Part shown: piece after piece, positions 7,540 to 14,224 of the stretch | How the letters are laid out: each line of letters starts with the position of its first letter | Position numbering within the stretch: the stretch's first letter is position 1 | Source: Schlegelella_A sp036272325 | GTDB taxonomy: Bacteria; Pseudomonadota; Gammaproteobacteria; Burkholderiales; Burkholderiaceae_C | Direction of reading: 5' to 3' | NCBI GenBank assembly: GCA_036272325.1 | Contig: DATAYY010000104.1 | Location: 1 to 16,624 of the forward strand | DNA: 16,624 bases | Position numbers and translations under genes: made by a program | The notes under the pieces: generated by a model | What the model was told of the DNA's origin: nothing | The model's database searches: none | What the model saw: only the letters and a program-made list of their open reading frames with translations

Positions 7540-8358
7540 CTACTGGATCGACATCGTCGCCGCCGTGCAGCCGACCGAGAAGATCGGGATCGGCGCGTAG
7601 TGGCGCAAGTCGCCCTGGCCACGTGCGGCGGCGGCGACGGCGATGAAGGTGCGGATCTCGAACCCGCCCTGCCCGGCTTCGCGGTAAGTCTGCTCGTCGC
7701 TGTAGTCGAGCAGCGCAGCGCGGTCGTTGCGCATCCAGCGGGCAAGGAAGTCGCGATCCCACGCCTCGTTGATCTTTCCCGAGTCGGGCGTCGCCGGCCA
7801 GTGCGAGATGCCGCCGGTGCCGACGAGCGCGATCCGCTCGGGCATCGCATCGCAGGCGCGGCGCAGCGCCTCGCCGAACGCCCAGGCGCGCGGCAATGGC
7901 GTCAGCGGTGGCCCCTGGCAATTGATGTTGGCCGGGATCACGGGCAGGTCGAACTTCGGAGTCAGGAAATGGAGCGGCACCATGATGCCGTGGTCGAACT
8001 TCCACTCCTCGGCGAACGCGACGTCGACGTCACGGATGACTTCGCCGATCAGCCGGCGCGACAGCGCGGCGCTGCCGGGGATTCGCGTTCTCGCAATGCC
8101 GAGCCAGCCCGGATCCTCGATCGGGCCCTCGTAGTGGTCGGCCATGCCGATCGCATAGGCCGGCATGTTGTCCATGAAGAAGTTCGCGAAGTGCTCGGCG
8201 GCGACGACGATCAGCGCGTCGGGCTGGGCTTCCCGCAACGAGTCGCCGAGACGGTGCAGCTCGGCGTGGAGCGCGTCTTTCAGCGCCGGCTCGGCGAGAT
8301 GGGCGCGGCCGGTAATTCCCGGCGCGTGGCTACAGACGGCAGCGAAGACGAGACTCAC
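7540..8358 (-). CDS. hpaD: LigB-type extradiol dioxygenase, catalytic subunit (probable homoprotocatechuate 2,3-dioxygenase)
   Basis: Class III extradiol ring-cleavage dioxygenase using non-haem Fe(II). By context it opens the ring of 3,4-dihydroxyphenylacetate to 5-carboxymethyl-2-hydroxymuconic semialdehyde. The 272-residue chain shows the LigB iron site: His11 (CSHAPG), His56 (AAEHFANFF) and Glu234 (GGFEIRT), plus the conserved His123 (FDHG) and His186 (GGISHWP), the latter matching the catalytic base of protocatechuate 4,5-dioxygenase. Translation starts at GTG 8358, 13 bases after the LigA-like gene. E. coli HpaD also belongs to the LigB superfamily but is not usually accompanied by a LigA subunit. 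Substrate is inferred from the hpa neighbours; protocatechuate- or gallate-like activity is not excluded by sequence alone. Confidence 0.88.
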   Translation of the reverse strand: MSLVFAAVCSHAPGITGRAHLAEPALKDALHAELHRLGDSLREAQPDALIVVAAEHFANFFMDNMPAYAIGMADHYEGPIEDPGWLGIARTRIPGSAALSRRLIGEVIRDVDVAFAEEWKFDHGIMVPLHFLTPKFDLPVIPANINCQGPPLTPLPRAWAFGEALRRACDAMPERIALVGTGGISHWPATPDSGKINEAWDRDFLARWMRNDRAALLDYSDEQTYREAGQGGFEIRTFIAVAAAARGQGDLRHYAPIPIFSVGCTAATMSIQ

Positions 8359-8371
8359 GATGCGCTCATCG

Positions 8372-8698
8372 TCAGACTCCGGCGACCTTCTGGTCGGTCG
8401 CGGTCGTCATGGCGTAGATGCCGGCCCGTACCGGGCCGTGACGGCGGACGCCTTCGCGCATCGCCTCGATGTAGTCGGCCCACGGCATGCCGAGCAGCGC
8501 CGCGAAGTGCATCAGCAGCTGGCCGTTCGAGCCGAGCACATAGAGCTTGCCGACGTCGCCGGCCAGGATCGCCTCGCGCTCCTCGGCGTCGAGCTCGTAG
8601 TCTTCGAGGAGCGCCGAAAGGTCGTCGCGATAGCGCCTCTGCACCGCAGAATCGCGGTTGAGATGGAACAGCAATTTCTGCGTACCGTAGAGGCTCAT
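8372..8698 (-). CDS. LigA-like small (alpha) subunit of extradiol dioxygenase
   Basis: A protein of 108 residues with an all-alpha LigA fold, resembling the alpha subunit of protocatechuate 4,5-dioxygenase (LigA), which covers the active site of LigB and helps bind substrate. The family-like part is residues about 8-75, including LLFHLNRD, LLEDYELDAEEREAILAGD, LYVLGSNGQLLMHFA and LGMPWADYIEAM. Start chosen at ATG 8698, which overlaps the hpaE stop (TGATG); a GTG one codon earlier is possible. The LigB-type gene follows after 13 bases, which supports a two-subunit enzyme. Automatic pipelines sometimes name such proteins protocatechuate 3,4- or 4,5-dioxygenase; here it should be read as a partner in homoprotocatechuate cleavage. 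Confidence 0.85.
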   Translation of the reverse strand: MSLYGTQKLLFHLNRDSAVQRRYRDDLSALLEDYELDAEEREAILAGDVGKLYVLGSNGQLLMHFAALLGMPWADYIEAMREGVRRHGPVRAGIYAMTTATDQKVAGV

Positions 8699-10155
8699 CA
8701 CGCGCCCCAGCGTGGAATGTGGTGATCGGCGATGCTCACGCAGACGTTCTTCGGCTCGCAGAACACCTCGAAGCTCCAGGTCCCGCCCTCACGGCCGCTG
8801 CCCGACGCCTTGGTGCCGCCGAACGGCTGGCGCAGATCGCGAACGTTCTGGCTGTTGACGAAGCACATCCCCGCTTCGACGGCGGCGGCAACGCGGTGGG
8901 CGCGGCCGAGGTCCTTCGTCCAGACGTAGCTCGAGAGGCCATAGGCGATGTCGTTCGCCTGCGCGATCGCGTCGGCCTCGTCGTCGAAGCCGATCAGGCA
9001 CGCGACCGGCCCGAAAATCTCCTCCTGCGCGATTCGCATCCGGTTGTCGACGTCGCCGAACACCGTCGGCAGCACGTAGTTGCCGGCGCGCTGCGCGGCC
9101 GGCACGTCGGGCGCATCGAGGCCGCCGCAGAGGAGGGTCGCACCCTCCTCACCGCCGAGCGCGATGTAGCTTCTCACCTTCTCGAGATGGCCGCGGCTGA
9201 TCATCGGCCCGACGATCGTCTTCTCGTCGAGCGGATCGCCAACGCGGATCCGCCGCGCTCGCTCGACGAAGCGCGCAGTGAACTCGGCCAGGATCGATCG
9301 CTCGACGAAGATCCGCGATCCCGCCGTGCAGCGCTCGCCGTTGTTCGAGAAGATCATGAACACCGCCGCGTCGAGCGCGCGCTCGAGGTCGGCATCGGCG
9401 AAGACGACGAACGGGCTCTTGCCGCCGAGCTCCATCGAGAACTTCTTCAGCCCCGCGGTCTGGACGATGCGGTTGCCGGTGCGCGTCGAGCCCGTGAACG
9501 AGATTGCGCGCACGTCGGGATGCGCGACCAGTGCCTCGCCGGCCTCGCCGCCGAAGCCGTGGACGACGTTGAGCACGCCGGTCGGGATCCCGGCCTCGAC
9601 AGCGAGCTCGCCGAGGCGCGCCGCCGTCAGCGGCGACAGCTCGCTCATCTTCAGCACCGCGGTGTTGCCGAGCGCGAGGCACGGCGCGACCTTCCATGTC
9701 GCCGTCATGAACGGAACGTTCCACGGCGAGATCAACGCGCAGACGCCGACCGGCTGGAATAGGGTGTAGTTGAGGTGCGTGGTCGTCGGATACGTGTGGC
9801 CGTCGACGCGGGTGCAGATCTCCGCGAAGTAGTGGAAGTTATCGGCGGCGCGCGGAACGAGCTGCTTCCTGGTCTGCGCGATCACCTGGCCGGTGTCACG
9901 CGTCTCGGTTTCGGAGAGCTGCGGCACGTTGGCGGCGATGAGGTCGCCGAGCTTTCGCATCAGTCGCGCGCGCTCGACGGCCGGGGCACGCGACCAAGCG
10001 GGAAACGCAGCCTTCGCGGCGGCAACCGCAGCGCCGATCTCGGCCGCGCCGCCGCGCGCGACCTCGGCGAGAACCTCCTGCGTCGCCGGATCGATCGTCT
10101 CGAAGTAACTCTTGCTTGGAACCGCCCTGCCGCCGATCAGATGCTCGACTCTCAT
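8698..10155 (-). CDS. hpaE: 5-carboxymethyl-2-hydroxymuconate semialdehyde dehydrogenase, HpaE/HpcC
   Basis: NAD-dependent aldehyde dehydrogenase that oxidises the ring-cleavage semialdehyde to 5-carboxymethyl-2-hydroxymuconate. The 485 residues match the family. Signatures include SPWN with Asn146, the NAD-binding FTGST (220-224), MELGGK with Glu242, and NNGERC with the nucleophile Cys276; EEIFGPV occurs in the C-terminal part. The ATG at 10155 is preceded by AAGGAAAGG, a good ribosome site, and overlaps the hpaG2 stop by 4 bases. The open frame extends to 10260, but those residues are not family-like. Substrate specificity rests on the operon. Confidence 0.95.
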   Translation of the reverse strand: MRVEHLIGGRAVPSKSYFETIDPATQEVLAEVARGGAAEIGAAVAAAKAAFPAWSRAPAVERARLMRKLGDLIAANVPQLSETETRDTGQVIAQTRKQLVPRAADNFHYFAEICTRVDGHTYPTTTHLNYTLFQPVGVCALISPWNVPFMTATWKVAPCLALGNTAVLKMSELSPLTAARLGELAVEAGIPTGVLNVVHGFGGEAGEALVAHPDVRAISFTGSTRTGNRIVQTAGLKKFSMELGGKSPFVVFADADLERALDAAVFMIFSNNGERCTAGSRIFVERSILAEFTARFVERARRIRVGDPLDEKTIVGPMISRGHLEKVRSYIALGGEEGATLLCGGLDAPDVPAAQRAGNYVLPTVFGDVDNRMRIAQEEIFGPVACLIGFDDEADAIAQANDIAYGLSSYVWTKDLGRAHRVAAAVEAGMCFVNSQNVRDLRQPFGGTKASGSGREGGTWSFEVFCEPKNVCVSIADHHIPRWGA

Positions 10156-10952
10156 GCGCCTTTCCTTGCCTGCCCTTCGCTTCGGGCATCGATCGGCCTG
10201 TCGAAGGCCGCATCGCCCACGATCCGGTTGACGAGCCGGCCGAGACCGTCGATCTCGCACGCGACCTCGTCGCCGACGTCGACGTTGATGACGCCCTCGG
10301 GCGTTCCGGTCAGGATCACGTCGCCGGTGTCGAGGGTCATGAACGCGCTTAGGTATTCGATCAGGAAGGCGACGTCGAAGACGAGGTCGCGGGTGTGGCC
10401 GCCTTGCGTCTGCTTGCCGTTGACGAACGTGCGCAGCGCTCGCTGCGGCGGCGCCTCGACCTCACTCGCGTCGACGAGCCACGGCCCGAGCACGGTCGCG
10501 CCGTCACGGCTCTTCACCCGCAGGTTCGGCCGATACCAGTTCTCGAGATAGTCCCGCACCGCGTAGTCGTTCGCGATCGTGTAGCCGGCGACGTGCTCCA
10601 TCGCGCGCCCCCGCGCGACGCGACGCGCCGGCTTGCCGATGACGACAGCGAGCTCGCACTCGTAGTGCATGAAGGTCGCGTCCGCCGGCCGGCGCGTCTC
10701 GCCGCGATGGCCGAGCAGCGACGCCGCGCCCTTCAGGAAGACGAGCGGCTCCTCCTGCGCCTGCAGCGAGAGCTCCTTCGCGTGGTCGACGTAGTTGAGG
10801 CCGAGCGCGATGACGGTGCCGACCTCGAACGGCGGCAGCCAGACGACGTCGCCCTCGCCGACGACGCGACCGTCGGCAAGGCGGATCGCGTCACCCGCGG
10901 CCGGCGTCACTTCGTGGATCGCGCCCGCGTAGGCGACGCGCGCCCGTCTCAC
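10152..10952 (-). CDS. hpaG2: HpaG2: fumarylacetoacetase-fold half of the OPET decarboxylase / HHDD isomerase
   Basis: Equivalent to the C-terminal half of E. coli HpaG/HpcE, which decarboxylates 5-oxo-pent-3-ene-1,2,5-tricarboxylate and isomerises the product to 2-oxo-hept-4-ene-1,7-dioate. The protein has 266 residues from the GTG at 10952, whose bases overlap the hpaG1 stop. The FAH core is complete: GLNYVDHAKE (51-60), FLKG, the metal ligands Glu98 and Glu100 in YECEL, Asp129 in ANDY, and LTGTPEGV (214-221). An N-terminal strand region of about 45 residues precedes the core. The stop overlaps the hpaE start by 4 bases. It should act with HpaG1, encoded next to it. Confidence 0.93.
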   Translation of the reverse strand: MRRARVAYAGAIHEVTPAAGDAIRLADGRVVGEGDVVWLPPFEVGTVIALGLNYVDHAKELSLQAQEEPLVFLKGAASLLGHRGETRRPADATFMHYECELAVVIGKPARRVARGRAMEHVAGYTIANDYAVRDYLENWYRPNLRVKSRDGATVLGPWLVDASEVEAPPQRALRTFVNGKQTQGGHTRDLVFDVAFLIEYLSAFMTLDTGDVILTGTPEGVINVDVGDEVACEIDGLGRLVNRIVGDAAFDRPIDARSEGQARKGA

Positions 10953-11656
10953 GCGGCGCTCCGCTCGGCGGCGACGACATGCGTCTCGAGCCTGCCGACG
11001 CGCTCGATCTCGATCGCGATGCGGGCGCCGGCACGCGCGCGCGGCGCGTCGGGCGCGCTGCCGGCGAGCAGGACATCGCCAGGCGCGAGGGTCATGAAGT
11101 CGCTGACCTCGGCGATCAGCCGCGCCACCGGGCGGACGTGTTCGGCGGTGCTCGTCGTCGTCACGAGCGCGCCGTCGATGAAGGTCCGGATCTCGAGCGC
11201 ATCGGCGTCGCCGACCCGGTCGCGGACGACCACCTCGGCGCCGAGCGCGCACGACGCATCACGTGCCATCGCCCGGATCTGCGGCCGGTAGTGCGACGGA
11301 TGCGGCACCGTCGCGTCGACGACGACGAGGTAGCCGGCGACGTGGGCGAGCGCATCGCGCTCGGCGACCGCGCACGCCGTTTCGCCGATGACGATCCCGA
11401 GCGACGCGGCGATCGCGAGCTCGGGGACGCCATCGTCGATCAGCAACGCCTCGCCTTCGCCGACGAGGGCGTGGCGCGGCTTGATCGCGAGCACGACGGC
11501 CTTCGGTGCGCCGCGGTACGGCGGCGCGGCGACGGCGTCGCCGAGCGCCGCCAACGAGCGGCGGTGGTTGAGGAGCGCGACGAAGACCGTCCCGCTCAGC
11601 CGATAGGGCGCGACGTCGAAGCGTGGCACGAGCCTCGGCGCCAACGACGATGGCAT
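10949..11656 (-). CDS. hpaG1: HpaG1: fumarylacetoacetase-fold partner of HpaG2
   Basis: Equivalent to the N-terminal half of E. coli HpaG, encoded here as a separate 235-residue protein. The fold is recognisable from residue 46 on (PPYRGAPKAVVLAIKPR, LAIAASLGIVIGETA, VAGYLVVVDATVP, SDFMTLAPGDVLLAGS). Of the three usual acidic metal ligands, Glu79 and Asp114 are present but the first Glu of the ExE pair is Val77, so a normal metal site is doubtful and catalysis probably lies mainly in HpaG2. ATG at 11656 has only a weak ribosome site; nnrU ends 16 bases upstream. The stop overlaps the hpaG2 GTG. Confidence 0.9.
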   Translation of the reverse strand: MPSSLAPRLVPRFDVAPYRLSGTVFVALLNHRRSLAALGDAVAAPPYRGAPKAVVLAIKPRHALVGEGEALLIDDGVPELAIAASLGIVIGETACAVAERDALAHVAGYLVVVDATVPHPSHYRPQIRAMARDASCALGAEVVVRDRVGDADALEIRTFIDGALVTTTSTAEHVRPVARLIAEVSDFMTLAPGDVLLAGSAPDAPRARAGARIAIEIERVGRLETHVVAAERSAA

Positions 11657-11672
11657 TGCGCTGGCACGTCGC

Positions 11673-12254
11673 TCAGCCGAGCGGCGAGACGCCGATCAGC
11701 CAGCGATGACCCCAGAGCAGGAACGCGGCGTAGACGATCAGGCCACCGACGACGACGATCACGTCGTTGGCCGTTCCGGGCGGCGCCACCGGCACGTCGT
11801 GCGCCTCGGCGACCGAGCGACGCTTGACCGAGATCCGGTCGGCGATCGCCCAGACGAGAAAGCCGCCGAACAGCAGCACATCGGCGAGCGTACCGTTGGC
11901 GAGCAGGTGCGCGGTCGCCCAGACCTTGACCGCGAGCAGCATCGGGTGCTTCGCCGCCGTCTTGATCCGACCCGGCAGGTAGGCCGCAAAGAGAAGCGGG
12001 AATACCGGCAGCATGACGACCAGAGCGAGGTGGCGCAGCGCCGCCGGTGGCGTGTAGAGAACGACCGGGGAGTGGCGCGCGATGCCGTAGCCGACGACCA
12101 GGAGAGCGAGGCCGATCGCTGACGCCAGCGAATAGACGCCCTTCCACGGCCCCTCGCCCATGCGCGCCACGATGCCGGTGCGCCACGCGGGAGCGACGAT
12201 CGAGACGCTGTGGATGCCGAGGAAGAGGACGAGGCCGGCGACGAGGACGAGCAT
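11673..12254 (-). CDS. NnrU-family membrane protein
   Basis: A 193-residue integral membrane protein of the NnrU family, named after a denitrification-linked gene of Rhodobacter; the biochemical role is unsettled. About five hydrophobic segments are visible (roughly 1-20, 43-59, 71-92, 119-138 and 163-183). Family-like features are the N-terminal FLGIHSVSIV, a KGVYSLASAIGL segment, and KHPMLLAVKVWATAHLLANG, which resembles the isoprenylcysteine methyltransferase-like core of NnrU. It sits 43 bases after the MFS gene and 16 bases before hpaG1 on the same strand. No denitrification gene is nearby, so its position at the head of the hpa genes is unexplained. Confidence 0.85.
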   Translation of the reverse strand: MLVLVAGLVLFLGIHSVSIVAPAWRTGIVARMGEGPWKGVYSLASAIGLALLVVGYGIARHSPVVLYTPPAALRHLALVVMLPVFPLLFAAYLPGRIKTAAKHPMLLAVKVWATAHLLANGTLADVLLFGGFLVWAIADRISVKRRSVAEAHDVPVAPPGTANDVIVVVGGLIVYAAFLLWGHRWLIGVSPLG

Positions 12255-12297
12255 GGCCGATTGTGGCGCGGAACGCTGTCGCGGCAGCCGAGCGCGG

Positions 12298-13533
12298 TCA
12301 GCCAGGCGCCACCGGCAGCGGTGACTCGGGACGCAAATGCGGCTTGACCCACAGCCACGAGACGACGCCGACGCTCATCATGCCGAGCGAGGTCGCGGCG
12401 AGCGCGACCGCCGAATGCATGACGAGCGGCGCGATGACGCCGGCGACGAAGCCGTTCGCCGTGCTGCCGACGAACGCCTGCAGCGACGAGGCCATGCCGC
12501 GCCGCTCGGGGACGAGGTCGAGCACCATCAGCGTGACCACAGGAACCATCATTGCCCAGCCGAACCCGTAGAGCGCGAGCGGAACGAGCGCCCACCACGC
12601 GGTCGGAGCGAAGACCAAATTCAGCACGAGGTTGAGCGCACCGATTCCGGCCATGACGACGAAGCCGTAGCGGATCTGCCGGCTCGGCTTGACGCGCCCG
12701 GCCATCTGCCCCGAGGCGAATGCGCCGCTCATGATGCCGGCGATGGTGAGGACGAAGAACCAGAAGAACTGCGCCGGCCCGAGGCCGAGGATGTCGCCCA
12801 GGAACACCGGCGCCGAGAGCACGTAGAGGAACATGCCATTGAACGGGATGCCGCTCGCGAGCGCCAGCATGAGGAAGCGCGGATTGCTCGCCAGCGCCCA
12901 GTAGCCGCGCATCAGGTTGCTGACCTTGAACGGCTGCTTGTGCATCTCGTGCAGCGTCTCCGGCAGGAGCTTCCAGTTGAGCGCGAACAGCACCACGCCG
13001 ACGCCGCTCAGCAGCCAGAAGATCGATTGCCAGCCGATGTGCACGAAGAGAAAGCCGCCGACCATCGGCGCGACCGCGGGCGCGACGCCGAAATAGATCG
13101 TCACCTGCGACATCACGCGCTGGGCATCGGCGGGCGGGAACATGTCGCGAATGACGGCGCGCGAGACGACGACCCCGGCGCCGGCCGACATCCCCTGCAG
13201 GGCGCGGAAGACGACGAGCTGGCCGATATGGCGCGACAGCGCACAGCCGATCGATGCCAGCGTGAAGACGGCGATGCCGGCGAGGACGACAGGACGCCTG
13301 CCGAGGCTGTCGGACAGCGCACCGTGGAACAGGTTCATGACCGCGAAGCCGAACAGGTACGCCGACAGCGTCTGCTGCATCTCGACCGGCGAGGCACCAA
13401 GCGCCTTGGCGATGCCGGTGAATGCCGGCAGGTAGGTGTCGATCGAGAACGGACCGAGCATGCCAAGGCAGGCGAGGAGGATCGCCAGCGCCCAGCTCGG
13501 CGCTTGCCAGATCGTTCGGGCGTCGGGATTCAT
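12298..13533 (-). CDS. Bcr/CflA-family MFS transporter (probable drug or aromatic compound efflux)
   Basis: Inner-membrane proton-coupled transporter of the DHA1 drug-resistance group. The 411 residues show twelve hydrophobic segments. Family signatures are MLGPFSIDTYLPAF in helix 1 (25-38), the loop 2-3 motif DSLGRRPVVLAG (74-85) and FRALQGMSAGAGVVVSRAVIRDM across helices 4-5 (108-130), typical of Bcr/CflA proteins. The C-terminus is proline-rich and cytoplasmic. The substrate cannot be read from sequence; its position before the aromatic catabolic genes could indicate export of toxic aromatics or intermediates, but it does not resemble the usual 4-hydroxyphenylacetate importer HpaX. No terminator separates it clearly from rnpB upstream. 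Confidence 0.9.
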   Translation of the reverse strand: MNPDARTIWQAPSWALAILLACLGMLGPFSIDTYLPAFTGIAKALGASPVEMQQTLSAYLFGFAVMNLFHGALSDSLGRRPVVLAGIAVFTLASIGCALSRHIGQLVVFRALQGMSAGAGVVVSRAVIRDMFPPADAQRVMSQVTIYFGVAPAVAPMVGGFLFVHIGWQSIFWLLSGVGVVLFALNWKLLPETLHEMHKQPFKVSNLMRGYWALASNPRFLMLALASGIPFNGMFLYVLSAPVFLGDILGLGPAQFFWFFVLTIAGIMSGAFASGQMAGRVKPSRQIRYGFVVMAGIGALNLVLNLVFAPTAWWALVPLALYGFGWAMMVPVVTLMVLDLVPERRGMASSLQAFVGSTANGFVAGVIAPLVMHSAVALAATSLGMMSVGVVSWLWVKPHLRPESPLPVAPG

Positions 13534-13605
13534 GGCGACGGGCGGTGGTGTCGAATGCTCCGCTCGCGCATGCCGGGCTCGGCAGATCGGGCGGATTCAG
13601 AAAGT

Positions 13606-13974
13606 TGTGAAGCGGGCCGATAGGCCGGATTCTGTGCGGACGCGCGGTCTTGCGATCGCGCACCCGTGACCGCCATTCCTCTGGGCCGGGCATCGCTGCC
13701 CGGCTCGGTGCTACCTACCCGCCGGCTCGTGCGGAGCCACACTTCCAGGCGAGCGCCGAAGCACCCGCCCACGCCGGCCTATTTGGTATTGCTGCGCGTA
13801 GAGATTGCCCGTTTCACCCGCCGCCGCGCCTTGCGGCGCAACGACGACTCGTCTCTGTTGCTCTGATCCTCACCTCGCGGTGGACAGCCGTTAGCTGCTA
13901 CGCCGCCCTGCGCAGTCCGGACCTTCCTCACGCGCCGTCGAAGCGGCGCGCGCGGCGGCCTGGCCCGCTTCACG
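13606..13974 (-). ncRNA. rnpB: RNase P RNA (bacterial type A)
   Basis: Catalytic RNA that matures the 5' ends of tRNAs. The ends pair perfectly over 12 bases to form P1 (GTGAAGCGGGCC at 13973-13962 with GGCCCGCTTCAC at 13618-13607). Conserved blocks seen on the minus strand are GAGGAAGGTCCGGACT (P4 5' strand), AGCAACAGAGA, CCAAATAGG, GGGTAGGTAGC (L15, which binds the tRNA CCA end), GAGGAATGGC, and ACAGAATCCGGC (P4 3' strand). The length of about 368 is close to the E. coli RNA (377). Both P4 strands carry a matched change from the usual sequence (see findings). No obvious terminator follows before the MFS gene. Confidence 0.96.
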
Positions 13975-13979
13975 GCGCA

Positions 13980-13985
13980 ATTATC
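13980..13985 (-). promoter_or_regulatory. -10 box of the rnpB promoter
   Basis: GATAAT on the minus strand ends 6 bases before the first base of the P1 helix at 13973, the spacing expected if transcription starts at the mature 5' end. No convincing -35 box was found at 16-18 bases upstream. Confidence 0.6.
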
Positions 13986-14224
13986 GGCGGCCGCGCTGCC
14001 GGGCGCAGATCGAGCGATTGCATGATCGCAGCGGTCCGCCCATGGAGCCCCGGCCGCGGTTGGATAGAATGCGGGCCTGCGAGGCCACGAGCCCGCTCTC
14101 GCTCGCGTCAACCGATCTGCCGTTGTCGCGTTTTCATGGTTGTCTCGCTCTTGAATGCATGGCGCGCAGGGCGGCGACTGATGGAATGCCCCTTCCTTTC
14201 AATGCAACGATCAGGAGTAACCCG
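13986..14224. other. Intergenic region between the divergent rnpB and small secreted protein gene
   Basis: Contains the upstream part of the rnpB promoter (minus strand) and, on the plus strand, a possible -10 hexamer TAGAAT at 14065-14070 followed by a GC-rich inverted repeat (GCGGGC...GCCCGC, about 14071-14096). A clear -35 was not found. AGGAG at 14213-14217 is the ribosome site of the downstream gene, 7 bases before its ATG. Longer plus-strand frames through this region start inside rnpB or lack a ribosome site and are not taken as coding. Confidence 0.45.

Noticed and set aside
10156..10260. N-terminal extension of hpaE
   Set aside because: Lies inside hpaG2, is arginine-rich and not family-like; ATG 10155 has a good ribosome site.
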